From positions 5,805,001 through 5,869,000 of the forward strand of contig NZ_JALPKR020000002.1 of NCBI RefSeq assembly GCF_023195515.1: a DNA stretch of 64,000 nucleotides, given 5' to 3'. Source of the DNA: Variovorax sp. S12S4. GTDB taxonomy: Bacteria > Pseudomonadota > Gammaproteobacteria > Burkholderiales > Burkholderiaceae_C. A program made the translations under genes and the position numbers. Shown piece by piece: positions 52,857 through 62,153 of this stretch. Within the stretch, counting starts at the first letter, position 1. Each line of letters begins with the position of its first letter. Under the pieces are notes generated by a model that was not told the DNA's origin, did not search any database, and saw only the letters and a list, made by a program, of their open reading frames with translations.

Positions 52857-55605
52857 TGTGATCATCGAATCCGACGGCGCGCAGATCACCGGCGTGCGCG
52901 GGGACCCCGACCACCCGGCCAACTTCGGGCGCCTTTGCACCAAGGGCTCGACACTGCACCTCACGGCAACAGCCACGGTCACACGCCAGACGCGGCTGCT
53001 GCAGCCGATGCAGCGCGCCGCGCGCGGCGCCGAGCCGGCACCCGTGGCGTGGAACACCGCGCTCGACGGCGCAGTCGACAAGTTCGCGCAGGTCATTCGC
53101 GACCACGGGCCCGACGCCGTGGGCTTCTATGTCTCGGGCCAGTTGCTCACCGAGGACTACTACGTCTTCAACAAACTCGCCAAGGGTTTGATCGGCACCA
53201 ACAACATCGACACCAACTCGCGCCTGTGCATGAGCAGCGCGGTGGCCGGCTACAAGCAGACGCTGGGCGCCGATGCGCCGCCCGCCTGCTATGACGACCT
53301 GAAGCATGCCGAGTGCCTTTTCATCGTGGGCAGCAACGCCGCTTGGGCGCACCCGATTCTTTTTCGCCGCATCGAGGACGCGAAGGCCGCCAACCCGGGC
53401 ATGAAGATCATCGTGGCCGATCCGCGCCGCACCGACACGGTGGAAATTGCCGACCTGTTCCTGCCCATCCAGCCCGGCACCGATGTCATGCTGTTCAACG
53501 GCATGCTGCACCTGATGCTGTGGGAAGGCTGGACCGACAACCGCTATATCGCGGCCCACACCACGGGCTTCGATGCATTGAAGGCCACGGTGCGCGAATG
53601 CACGCCCGACAAGGTGGCGCAGATCTGCGGCATCTCGAAGGAAGACCTGCTTGCCGCGGCACGCATGTTCGCAACTTCGCCCGCCACGCTGAGCCTGTAT
53701 TGCCAGGGCCTCAACCAGTCGTCCAGCGGCACCGCCAAGAATGCGGCGCTGATCAACTTGCACCTGGCCACCGGCCACATCGGCAAGCCCGGCGCCGGCC
53801 CGTTCTCGCTCACCGGCCAGCCCAACGCCATGGGCGGGCGCGAAGTGGGCGGCCTGGCCAACCTGCTGAGCGCGCACCGCGACCTGGCCAACCCCGCGCA
53901 CCGCGCGGAAGTGGCGGCGCTGTGGAACCTGCCCTCCGTGCCCGAGAAGCCCGGCAAGACCGCGGTCGAGATGTTCCAGGCCGCCGCCGACGGAGAGATC
54001 CGCGCGCTGTGGATTGCCTGCACCAACCCCGCCCAATCGATGCCCGACCAGGCCACGGTGCGCCGCGCCCTCGAGCGCGCCGAATTCGTCGTGGTGCAAG
54101 AGGCTTTTTCGACCACATCGACCTGCGCCTTCGCCGACCTGCTGCTGCCCGCCACCACCTGGGGCGAGAAGGAAGGCACAGTGACCAACAGCGAGCGCCG
54201 CATCTCGCGCGTGCGCCCCGCGGTGGCTGCGCCCGGCGAGGCACGCCACGACTGGTCGATTGCCGTCGACTTTGCACGCCGCCTCGAACAGCGGCTCGGC
54301 CGGACGGCCACGCTGTTCCCCTACGGCTCGGCCGAACAGGTATGGAACGAGCATCGCGAATCCACCCGCGGGCGTGACCTCGACATCACCGGCCTGAGCT
54401 ACACCATGCTCGAAACGGCCGGGCCCCAGCAATGGCCGCTGAAAGAAGGCGAGACCACCGGCCGCGCCCGGCTCTACGAAGACGGCGTTTTTCCCACGCC
54501 GGATGGCCGCGCACGCTTCGTCGATACCGTCTACAAACCCGTGGCCGAGGCGCGCGAGGCGCGCTATCCTTTCTCGCTCAACACGGGCCGCCTGCGCGAC
54601 CAATGGCACGGCATGAGCCGCACCGGCACGGTCGGCCGCCTGTTCGGCCACGTGGCCGAGCCGGTGGTGCAGATGAACGCGCAGGACATGGCACGCCGCC
54701 TCCTGAAAGACGGCGACCTGGTGCACCTCACCTCCAAGCGCGGCTCCATCCTGCTGCCCGCGCGCGCCAGCGCCGAGATCGGCCTGAGCCAGGCTTTCGT
54801 CGCCATGCACTGGGGCGAGGAATACCTGAGCGGCTGCTCGTCGACCGGCACGCCGCTGGCCGGCATCAATGCGCTGACCACGCCGGCCTACTGCCCCACG
54901 TCGAAGCAGCCCGAGCTCAAGCACACGCCGGTCAAGATCCTCAAGGCCGAGTTGCCATGGTCGCTGCTCGCCATGGCCTGGCTGCCGCCCGATGCCGCCT
55001 TTGCCGCGCAGCAGGCGCTCAAGCCGCTGATGGCGATGTTTCCGTTTGCCACCTGCGTGCCGTTCTCGGGCAACACGCCGGGCGAAGAGCGCAGCGGCAT
55101 CCTCTTTCGCGCGGCCGCGCACGACACGCCGGACGACAGCCTCGTCGACCGCATCGAAGGCGTGCTTGGCCTGGGTGCAAGCGATGCCCTGCGCTACGCC
55201 GACCGCCGACGCGGCCAGCGCCGCGTGGCCCGGCTGGTGCGCCGCGCCGACGGCAATGCAGGGCTCGAAGCCTTCCTGCTGGGCGGCGACACCAGCGCCG
55301 AGGCCTGGATCGGCACCTTGCTGCGCGAGGAAATTCCGGCCCAAACCTATGGCCGGCTCCTGCTGTCGCCGGGCGCCCGCGCGCCGGTGGCGGTGCAGTC
55401 CCGCGGGCAAACGGTGTGCACCTGCTTCAACGTGACCGACCTGGCCATCCAGGGTGAACTGGGCCGCTGCAGCGGCACGCCCGAGGAGCGGCTGGCCTCG
55501 CTGCAAGGCGCGCTCAAATGCGGCACCAACTGCGGCTCCTGCCTGCCCGAACTCAAGCGCATGGTGCGGGCAACGCCGGTGGAGGTTCTCGCGGAGGGTG
55601 CGTAG
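52810..55605 (+). CDS. nasA: Assimilatory nitrate reductase catalytic subunit NasA
   Basis: This 931-residue cytoplasmic molybdoenzyme reduces nitrate to nitrite. It has an N-terminal [4Fe-4S] motif (CPYCGVGCG...GRLCTKG), the molybdopterin oxidoreductase core (SRLCMSSAVAGYK, GSNAAWAHPI, QGLNQSSSGTAKN), a molydopterin dinucleotide-binding domain (about 590-710) and a C-terminal BFD-like [2Fe-2S] domain (CTCFNVTD...CGTNCGSC). The extra C-terminal cluster is typical of Klebsiella/proteobacterial NasA that receive electrons from a separate flavoprotein; no such nasC gene is in view. ATG 52810 is preferred over the duplicated start at 52698. Confidence 0.96.
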   Translation: MAETRSTCPYCGVGCGVIIESDGAQITGVRGDPDHPANFGRLCTKGSTLHLTATATVTRQTRLLQPMQRAARGAEPAPVAWNTALDGAVDKFAQVIRDHGPDAVGFYVSGQLLTEDYYVFNKLAKGLIGTNNIDTNSRLCMSSAVAGYKQTLGADAPPACYDDLKHAECLFIVGSNAAWAHPILFRRIEDAKAANPGMKIIVADPRRTDTVEIADLFLPIQPGTDVMLFNGMLHLMLWEGWTDNRYIAAHTTGFDALKATVRECTPDKVAQICGISKEDLLAAARMFATSPATLSLYCQGLNQSSSGTAKNAALINLHLATGHIGKPGAGPFSLTGQPNAMGGREVGGLANLLSAHRDLANPAHRAEVAALWNLPSVPEKPGKTAVEMFQAAADGEIRALWIACTNPAQSMPDQATVRRALERAEFVVVQEAFSTTSTCAFADLLLPATTWGEKEGTVTNSERRISRVRPAVAAPGEARHDWSIAVDFARRLEQRLGRTATLFPYGSAEQVWNEHRESTRGRDLDITGLSYTMLETAGPQQWPLKEGETTGRARLYEDGVFPTPDGRARFVDTVYKPVAEAREARYPFSLNTGRLRDQWHGMSRTGTVGRLFGHVAEPVVQMNAQDMARRLLKDGDLVHLTSKRGSILLPARASAEIGLSQAFVAMHWGEEYLSGCSSTGTPLAGINALTTPAYCPTSKQPELKHTPVKILKAELPWSLLAMAWLPPDAAFAAQQALKPLMAMFPFATCVPFSGNTPGEERSGILFRAAAHDTPDDSLVDRIEGVLGLGASDALRYADRRRGQRRVARLVRRADGNAGLEAFLLGGDTSAEAWIGTLLREEIPAQTYGRLLLSPGARAPVAVQSRGQTVCTCFNVTDLAIQGELGRCSGTPEERLASLQGALKCGTNCGSCLPELKRMVRATPVEVLAEGA

Positions 55606-55672
55606 AGGGCGCATGGAGGGCATAAGCCGCCTTGCTTTCCGGCATAAGCATTGCGGGACAATCGGGGCACCC

Positions 55673-56578
55673 ATGGGAATCAGCCAATACATCAAGGAAA
55701 TCGGCCGCGGCGCACGAGGCGCCAAGCCGCTCACGCGCGAGCAGGCCACGGACCTGTTCGGCCAGGTGCTGGACGGCACCGTCACCGACCTGGAAATCGG
55801 CGGCTTCTGCCTGGCCATGCGCATCAAGGGCGAAACGCCTGAAGAGATGGCCGGTTTTCTCGATGCGACGCATGCGCGGCTCAACCACGTTCCGGCCGCC
55901 GACCGCCCGCTCATCGTGCTGCCGAGCTACAACGGCGCGCGCAAGCTGCCGGTGCTTACGCCGCTGCTCGCCCTGCTGCTCGCCCGCGAAGGCTTGCCGG
56001 TGCTGGTGCACGGCAGCGCCACCGAAACATCGCGCGTGCTGGCATCGAACGTGCTGGAGGCATTGGACATCCCCATGCTCACCGCCATCCGAAAAATCCC
56101 GTCCGGCGAGGTTGGCTTTGCACCGACCGAGCTGCTCAACCACGCGCTCAAGCGGCTGCTCGACGTGCGCCGCGCGGTGGGCCTGCGCAACCCTGGCCAC
56201 AGCGTGGTCAAGCTGATGCAGCCGACCACCGGCCCCTGCGTGGTCGTGGCAAGCTACACCCATCCGGAATACGCGCGCACCATGGCAGAGACTTTCGAGC
56301 TCATGGGCATGACCGCCCTGCTCTCACGCGGGCTCGAAGGCGAAGTGGTCTCCGACCCGCGCCGCACCGCGCAGATCGACGGCTTTGTGCGCGGCCTGCG
56401 CAGCGAGCTGCAGGCCCAGGCTGCCGGCACGTCGAACGAGGTGCCGGGGCTGCCGAAAGAGATCGACGTCGCGACCACGGCCGACTACACGCGCCGCGTG
56501 TTGAATGGCGAGCTTCCTGTGCCGGAAGCCATTGCCACCCAGGTCAGGCACATCACGCAACTGGCAGCCCACGCATGA
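55673..56578 (+). CDS. ybiB: YbiB/TrpD2-like DNA-binding protein (anthranilate phosphoribosyltransferase fold)
   Basis: This 301-residue protein has the glycosyltransferase family 3 fold (GETPEEMAGFLDATHARLNH helix region; LPVLVHGSATETSRV) but lacks the PRPP-binding motif sequence of true TrpD. It therefore matches the TrpD2/YbiB group, which binds nucleic acid (known for the family). It ends with an ATGA overlap into cobA. Its link with nitrate assimilation is positional; in this bacterial group it often sits beside siroheme genes. Start ATG 55673 is unambiguous. Confidence 0.85.
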   Translation: MGISQYIKEIGRGARGAKPLTREQATDLFGQVLDGTVTDLEIGGFCLAMRIKGETPEEMAGFLDATHARLNHVPAADRPLIVLPSYNGARKLPVLTPLLALLLAREGLPVLVHGSATETSRVLASNVLEALDIPMLTAIRKIPSGEVGFAPTELLNHALKRLLDVRRAVGLRNPGHSVVKLMQPTTGPCVVVASYTHPEYARTMAETFELMGMTALLSRGLEGEVVSDPRRTAQIDGFVRGLRSELQAQAAGTSNEVPGLPKEIDVATTADYTRRVLNGELPVPEAIATQVRHITQLAAHA

Positions 56579-57387
56579 ACGCACCCACATCTCCATTCAC
56601 CGCCGGAAGCTGCACGCTGGTGGGCGCCGGCCCCGGCGACCCCGAGCTGCTGACCATCAAGGCCGTGAAGGCGATCCAGGCCGCCACCGTGCTGCTGGTG
56701 GACGACCTCGTGAGCGAGAGCATCCTGGCTTCGTATGCGCGGCCCGATGCGCGCATCGTGCACGTGGGCAAGCGCGGCGGCTGCAAGAGCACGCCGCAGG
56801 CGTTCATCGAGCGGCTCATGATCACCGCGGTGCGCGAAGGCGAAACCGTGGTGCGCCTCAAGGGTGGCGATCCGTTCATCTTTGGCCGCGGTGGCGAAGA
56901 GGTCGAGCACCTGCGCGAAGCCGGCATCGAATGCACGGTCATCAACGGCATCACCGCCGGCCTTGCCGCCGTCACCTCCCTGGGCGTGCCGCTCACGCAC
57001 CGCGACCACGCACAGGGCGTGGTGTTCGTCACCGGCCACGCCAAGACCGGCGCCAGCGCCCATGAAGACGCCACCGACTGGCGTGCGCTGGCCGCCACCG
57101 CGCACAGCGCGCGGCTCACGCTGGTGATCTACATGGGCGTGGCGGGCGCGGGCCACATCGAACGCGAACTGCTGCAGGGACTGCCCGGCGACACGCCCGT
57201 TGCGGTCATCCAGCACGCGAGCCTGCCGCAGCAGCGCCACATCACGGCCACGCTCGACCGGCTGCAGGCCTGCATTGCCGAAGCCGGGCTGGCGAGCCCC
57301 GCGGTCATCGTGGTGGGCGATGTGTTGCGAGGGCTGGCTGCTGCGGCGCTGCCGGTGGGCTCGGACTCCGGCCGGTTCGGCACCTGA
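56575..57387 (+). CDS. cobA: Uroporphyrinogen-III C-methyltransferase (siroheme synthesis)
   Basis: This 270-residue enzyme makes precorrin-2, the precursor of siroheme needed by NirB. GAGPGDPELLTIKA (about residues 17-30), VRLKGGDPFIFGRGGEE and INGITAGLAAVTSLGVPLTHRD are the SUMT motifs. It is a single-domain SUMT, lacking the N-terminal dehydrogenase/ferrochelatase part of CysG, so those activities are elsewhere. Overlaps ybiB by 4 nt and closes the nitrate operon. Confidence 0.94.
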   Translation: MNAPTSPFTAGSCTLVGAGPGDPELLTIKAVKAIQAATVLLVDDLVSESILASYARPDARIVHVGKRGGCKSTPQAFIERLMITAVREGETVVRLKGGDPFIFGRGGEEVEHLREAGIECTVINGITAGLAAVTSLGVPLTHRDHAQGVVFVTGHAKTGASAHEDATDWRALAATAHSARLTLVIYMGVAGAGHIERELLQGLPGDTPVAVIQHASLPQQRHITATLDRLQACIAEAGLASPAVIVVGDVLRGLAAAALPVGSDSGRFGT

Positions 57388-57495
57388 CCTGACTGACGGA
57401 AAGAGAAAGCTCGGCAAGCCCGAGCCGTTCTCCAAGCAAAGCCTGCTGAGCCCGGCCTTTTGCATGGGCCCGCAGAGGGCGCGTTAGCACCCGGG

Positions 57496-57511
57496 TGGCA
57501 TGGAGCGTGCT
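57496..57511 (+). promoter_or_regulatory. Candidate sigma54 promoter of the pot-type operon
   Basis: TGGCATGGAGCGTGCT has the -24 TGGCA(T) and -12 TGCT elements with the required GG-N10-GC spacing; the -14 T is G. Start would be near 57522, 41 bp before the potA ATG. It would place the transporter under nitrogen control. Confidence 0.45.
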
Positions 57512-57562
57512 TAACGCCAGCATGCTCGTTTTTCGATCGTTTTCCGTGTGCGGCGCCGGCCA

Positions 57563-58586
57563 ATGACTGTCGTCGCCACGCCTCCACCCGCCGCCGTTGA
57601 AATTGTTGCCCTGAGCAAGCGCTACGCCGCCGGCACACCGCCCGCGGTCGACCAGATCGACCTGCGCATTGCGAGCGGCAGCTACTGCTGCCTGCTGGGC
57701 CCGTCAGGTTGCGGCAAGAGCACCACGCTGCGGATGATCGCGGGGCATGAGTCCGTCACCAGCGGCGACATCCTGCTGGACAACCGCAACATCACCAACC
57801 TGCCCGCCGCCGCGCGGCACGGCGATGATGTTCCAGAGCTTTGCGCTGTTCCCGCACCTCTCGGCGGTGGACAACGTGGCGTTCAGCCTCAAGATGAAAG
57901 GCACAGGCAAGGCCGAGCGCCAGAAGCGTGCGCGCGACTTGCTCGAGCGCGTGGCGATGGGCCATCTGGCAGACCGCAAGCCCGGCGAACTCTCCGGCGG
58001 CCAGCAGCAGCGCGTGGCACTGGCGCGCGCGCTCATTACCGAGCCGCGCGTGCTGCTGCTCGACGAGCCGCTCTCGGCGCTCGACCCCTTCTTGCGCATC
58101 CAGATGCGCGCCGAGTTGCGTCGCTGGCAGAAGGAGCTGGGGCTGACTTTCGTTCATGTGACGCACTCGCAGGAAGAAGCGATGGCGCTGGCCGACACCA
58201 TGGTGGTGATGAACCACGGCGTGATCGAACAGGTCGGCTCGCCCCACCAGATCTACAACCATCCCGCCAACGAATTCGTGGCGCGTTTCATGGGCGGCCA
58301 CAACGTGTTCGACACGCCCGCCGGCCCGATTGCCGTGCGCAACGACCACATGCGGATCGCCCCGGCGTCCGGCGATGGAGGCATTGCCGCGGCCATCACC
58401 GACGTCGAGTACCAAGGCACCTACGTGCTGCTCGGGCTTGCACTCGAAGCCGCTGCGCCCGGGCGCCAGAACGTGTCGGTGCTGCTGGGCGAAGCCGCCT
58501 TTCTGGCAAGCCCCTATGCGCCGGGCGATGCGGTGCGCCTTGCATGGGCCGAGGCCGATGCGCGCGCACTCGCCGTGGCAGCGTAG
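57563..58586 (+). CDS. potA: Polyamine-type ABC transporter ATPase, PotA-like (apparent 2-base frameshift)
   Basis: The ATPase is split between two frames. Residues 1-84 (ATG 57563, including Walker A GPSGCGKST) end at LPAAA near 57814; the remainder from GTAMMFQSFALFPHLS (57816) carries signature LSGGQQQR, Walker B VLLLDEPLSALDP, HVTHSQEEA and the C-terminal TOBE region. PotA proteins have an Arg between these blocks, so loss of one CG from the GCGCG run near 57811-57816 fits; restored length about 341 residues. As written the product would be truncated in frame one and the importer would lack its ATPase. Confidence 0.9.
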
Positions 58587-58639
58587 TCCTCCCTTTCCGT
58601 TCCGTTCATCCGCCACCTTTTTTCCACGGAGACTCTTCC

Positions 58640-59908
58640 ATGACCGACCCCATCGACTCGTCCGCCGGCCTCCAGCGCCGCACCCTGCTGCAAGGCACCG
58701 CCGGCATTCTGGCGACGGGCATCGCGCCCTTCGTGCATGCACAGGAAAAAATCGTGCTGCGCTACCTGGGCACGGCGGTGAACCAGGACAAGGCGATTGC
58801 CGAGAAGTTCAAGGCCGACACCGGCATCGAGATCCAGTACGTGGCCGTGACCACCGACGACGTGACCAAGCGCGCCGTGACCGCGCCCAACAGCTTCGAC
58901 CTGATCGACACCGAGTTCTTCTCGCTCAAGAAGATCGTGCCCACCGGCAACCTGAAGGGCATCGATACGAAGAAGATCAAGAACGCGGACAAGATCACCA
59001 CGCTCTTCACCAAGGGCGAAGTCGCCGGCAAGGCCGTGGGCGACCAGGGCACCGCGCCAAAGAAAGTGATCTACCTCGAAGGCGAAAAGTCGAAGAAGTT
59101 CGCCGCCGCGCCCACGCAATTCATGTCGCTCATTCCGACGGTCTACAACGCCGACACGCTGGGCATTCGCCCCGACCTGATCAAGCGGCCCATCGGCTCC
59201 TGGGCCGAGCTGCTGAACCCCGAGTTCAAGGGCAAGGCGGCCATCTTGAACATTCCGTCGATCGGCATCATGGATGCGGCGATGGTGGTGGAGGCCAAGG
59301 GCATCCACAAGTACAAGGACAAGGGCAACATGACCAAGGCCGAGATCGACCTGACGATCAAGACCTTGATCGAAGCCAAGAAGGCCGGCCAGTTCCGCGC
59401 GCTGTGGAAGGACTTCAACGAGTCGGTCAACCTGATGGCTTCGGGCGAGGTGGTGATCCAGTCGATGTGGTCGCCGGCCGTGACGGCCGTGCGCACCAAA
59501 GGCATTGCCTGCAACTTCCAGCCGCTCAAGGAAGGCTACCGCGCCTGGGCCGCCGGCTTCGGTCTGCCGGCCACGCTATCGGGCAAGAAGCTCGACGGCG
59601 CGTATGAATTCATCAACTGGTTCCTCGACGGCTGGGCCGGCGCGTACCTCAACCGCCAGGGCTACTACAGCGCGGTGCTCGACACCGCCAAGGCCAAGAT
59701 GGAGGCCTATGAGTGGGCCTACTGGATGGAAGGCAAGGCCGCCACGCAAGACATCAAGGGCCCGAACGGCGACCTGCTGGCCAAGGCCGGTGCGGTGCGC
59801 GACGGCGGCAGCTATGAGCAGCGCATGGGCGGCATCGCATGCTGGAACGCGGTGATGGACGAGAACGAGTACATGGTTCGCAAGTGGAACGAGTTCGTCG
59901 CGGCCTGA
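58640..59908 (+). CDS. potD: Periplasmic binding protein of a polyamine-type ABC transporter, PotD-like
   Basis: This 422-residue protein has a signal (RRTLLQGTAGILATGIAPFVHAQ; twin arginines at residues 13-14 suggest Tat export) and a type II binding-protein fold (IVLRYLGTAVNQDKAIAEKFKADTGIEIQYV). It is more like the family of spermidine/putrescine-related and extracellular solute-binding proteins than classic PotD, so substrate is uncertain. It lies 53 bp after the ATPase. ATG 58640 has GGAG upstream. Confidence 0.85.
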   Translation: MTDPIDSSAGLQRRTLLQGTAGILATGIAPFVHAQEKIVLRYLGTAVNQDKAIAEKFKADTGIEIQYVAVTTDDVTKRAVTAPNSFDLIDTEFFSLKKIVPTGNLKGIDTKKIKNADKITTLFTKGEVAGKAVGDQGTAPKKVIYLEGEKSKKFAAAPTQFMSLIPTVYNADTLGIRPDLIKRPIGSWAELLNPEFKGKAAILNIPSIGIMDAAMVVEAKGIHKYKDKGNMTKAEIDLTIKTLIEAKKAGQFRALWKDFNESVNLMASGEVVIQSMWSPAVTAVRTKGIACNFQPLKEGYRAWAAGFGLPATLSGKKLDGAYEFINWFLDGWAGAYLNRQGYYSAVLDTAKAKMEAYEWAYWMEGKAATQDIKGPNGDLLAKAGAVRDGGSYEQRMGGIACWNAVMDENEYMVRKWNEFVAA

Positions 59909-59912
59909 TCCT

Positions 59913-60830
59913 GTGAGCGCTCCAACCGCCAGCGCGCACGCGCCCAGCCCGTCCGTCCATGCCGTGAAGGCATGGTGGCAGGCGGCGCCGTTCGCGCTGG
60001 TTTTCTTGCTGTTCTTCTTGATTCCGCTGGCGCTCATCGCCATGGTGAGCCTGTGGAACTTCAACGAGTACGAGCTGATCCCGGCGGTAACTCTGCGCAA
60101 CTACGCGAGTCTGTTCGAGGGCTGCTCGCAGCTCACCGACAACGGCGATTTGTGCGTCACGCTCAACACCTACCTGAGCACTTTCAAGTTCTGCCTGCTG
60201 GTGTGGGGCATCACGCTGCTCATCGGGTTTTCGGTCGCGTACTTTCTCGCTTTCCACGTGCGCTCGTCGACCATGCAGACGGTGCTCTTCGTGCTGTGCA
60301 CGGTGCCGTTCTGGACCTCGAACGTGATCCGTATGATTTCGTGGGTTCCTCTCTTGGGCCGCAACGGGCTGGTCAACCAGATGTTGACCGGGCTTGGCCT
60401 GGTGGAGCAGCCGGTCGAGTGGCTGCTGTTCTCCGATTTTTCAGTGGTGCTCGCCTTCGTGCACCTCTACACGATGTTCATGATCGTGCCGATCTTCAAC
60501 AGCATGATGCGCATCGACCGCTCGCTGCTCGAAGCAGCCAGCGACGCGGGCGCCTCGGGCTGGCAGACGCTGTGGAACGTGGTGGTGCCGCTGTCGCGCA
60601 CCGGCATCCTGATCGGCTCGATCTTCGTGATCACCATCGTGATGGGCGACTTCGTGACCATCGGCGTCATGGGCGGCCAGCAGATCGCATCGATCGGCAA
60701 GATCATCCAGGTGCAGACCTCGTACCTGCAATTTCCGCTGGCTGCGGCCAACGCGATGATTCTGTTGGCGGTGGTGCTGATGATCATCTGGGGGCTCACC
60801 CGGCTTGTCGATATTCGCAAGGAGCTTTGA
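59913..60830 (+). CDS. potB: Polyamine-type ABC transporter permease, PotB-like
   Basis: This 305-residue six-helix permease starts at GTG 59913, 4 bp after potD. CTVPFWTSNVIRMISWVPLLGRNGLVNQ and the EAA loop LLEAASDAGASGWQTLWNVVVPLSRTGILIGSI are characteristic of PotB. A long segment NGDLCVTLNTYLSTFKF precedes helix 2. The next gene, potC, is displaced 323 bp by an inverted-repeat element. Confidence 0.9.
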   Translation: MSAPTASAHAPSPSVHAVKAWWQAAPFALVFLLFFLIPLALIAMVSLWNFNEYELIPAVTLRNYASLFEGCSQLTDNGDLCVTLNTYLSTFKFCLLVWGITLLIGFSVAYFLAFHVRSSTMQTVLFVLCTVPFWTSNVIRMISWVPLLGRNGLVNQMLTGLGLVEQPVEWLLFSDFSVVLAFVHLYTMFMIVPIFNSMMRIDRSLLEAASDAGASGWQTLWNVVVPLSRTGILIGSIFVITIVMGDFVTIGVMGGQQIASIGKIIQVQTSYLQFPLAAANAMILLAVVLMIIWGLTRLVDIRKEL

Positions 60831-60904
60831 GATGAAGCCTTGCTTTGTCATCCTTCGCGTTGATGGTGCTGAACGCCGCTGTTCGGGGCGCGCACCCGCC
60901 GACG

Positions 60905-61117
60905 GGGTACCTTTCTCCGCGAATGTCCCCCGGCCTGCGGCCTCCTCCTTTATTTCGCTGCGCAAGGCACCCCATCGACGGGTGCGTTGCACAGAGCGGT
61001 GGTTGATCGGCGGTACACCAGCAGCGTGCCCAAGTGCACAGGGCATCGGGTGCTCCGCGCAGCGAAATAAAGGAGGAGGGGCGCAGCCCCCGGGGACATT
61101 CGCGGAGGGGAGTACCC
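60905..61117. repeat. MITE-like element with ~60-bp terminal inverted repeats between potB and potC
   Basis: The left arm (60905-60963) and right arm (61057-61117) are near reverse complements; shared blocks are GGGTAC, CTCCGCGAATGTCCCC and CTCCTCCTTTATTTCGCTGC plus GC. The 93-bp centre has further short inverted pairs (GGCACCC/GGGTGC). No transposase is encoded. RNA from this segment would form a very long stem inside the pot transcript. The rest of the 323-bp gap holds only the potC ribosome site (AAGGA at about 61140). Confidence 0.85.
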
Positions 61118-61153
61118 GGTGACCTTTGCACACGCCCTGAAGGAAAAACACAA

Positions 61154-62044
61154 ATGACCCAACGCATAGGAGAACAACGCAGCCCAGGCTTCTGGCCCCT
61201 CGCAATCGTGTTCGCCCTCTTCGTGCTGTTCCTCTACGGCCCGATGATCACGATCTTCATCCTGAGCTTCCAGGGCCCCGAAGGCGGCCTCACCTTTCCG
61301 CTGCGCGGCGTCTCGCTGCACTGGTTCTACAAACTGGCCGAGGGCCTGGGCACTGTCGATATCGGCGCCGCATTCAGGCGCTCGCTCGCGCTGGGTGCTG
61401 TGGTGATGGCGTTCACCGTGGTGCTCTCGGTGCTGGCCGGCCTCGCGTTCCGCAAGAAGCTCGCCGGCAGCAACGCCCTCTTCTTCGTGACGGTCGCGAG
61501 CCTCATCATGCCGTCCATCATCATTTCGCTCGGCATCGGCCTGCAGTTCCGGCTCATCGACACCGGCGTGAAGAGCCTGCTCGAGGCCATGGACGCCACC
61601 ACCCTGCTCGAAGGCTACGGCACCGCGCTCGGCCTGTTCAGTTCAGCGCTCGGGGCCCATCTGACCTGGACCCTGCCCTTCGGCCTGCTCATCATGTTCG
61701 CGGTGTTCAACCGCTTCAACCCCGCCTACGAAGAAGCCGCGCGCGATCTGGGTGCCACGCCCTGGCAGACCTTCCGCCACGTGGTGCTTCCGCTGATCGG
61801 CCCTTCCATCGTCGGCATCGGCATGTTCGGCTTCACCCTGTCGTGGGACGAGATTGCCCGCACTTCTCAGGCCATCGGCGACGTCAACACGCTGCCGCTC
61901 GAGTTGCAGGGCCTCACCTCGACCGTGACCACGCCGTCGATCTATGCGCTGGGCACGGTGACCACCGTCGTGTCCCTGCTGGTGATGGCCGTGGCCCTGG
62001 GCGCGGCTGCGCTGCTGCGCCGGCGTGCCGTTCGGCCGCGGTAG
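61154..62044 (+). CDS. potC: Polyamine-type ABC transporter permease, PotC-like
   Basis: This 296-residue six-helix permease has the PotC pattern FLYGPMITIFILSFQGPEGG at helix 1 and the EAA loop YEEAARDLGATPWQTFRHVVLPLIGPSIVGIGMFGFTLSWDE. ATG 61154 follows AAGGA; upstream in-frame codons lie in the repeat element and are rejected. It completes the importer. Confidence 0.92.
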   Translation: MTQRIGEQRSPGFWPLAIVFALFVLFLYGPMITIFILSFQGPEGGLTFPLRGVSLHWFYKLAEGLGTVDIGAAFRRSLALGAVVMAFTVVLSVLAGLAFRKKLAGSNALFFVTVASLIMPSIIISLGIGLQFRLIDTGVKSLLEAMDATTLLEGYGTALGLFSSALGAHLTWTLPFGLLIMFAVFNRFNPAYEEAARDLGATPWQTFRHVVLPLIGPSIVGIGMFGFTLSWDEIARTSQAIGDVNTLPLELQGLTSTVTTPSIYALGTVTTVVSLLVMAVALGAAALLRRRAVRPR

Positions 62045-62153
62045 CGCCGAAGACCGGCGCCGCGTCTAGACCTTTTGGCGGACGTGGGCGTTTTCCTACG
62101 GCCGCCTAAAATCGCGCTCCAACAAAAGCGCAAACAACGTGAGAGAGGCGGGA

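Noticed and set aside
52672..55914. 1080-codon minus-strand open frame opposite nasA
   Set aside because: Antisense shadow of nasA with low-complexity Gly/Ala/Arg/His composition.
60832..61122. Short plus- and minus-strand open frames inside the potB-potC element
   Set aside because: They are translations of the inverted-repeat arms and have no family resemblance or ribosome sites.
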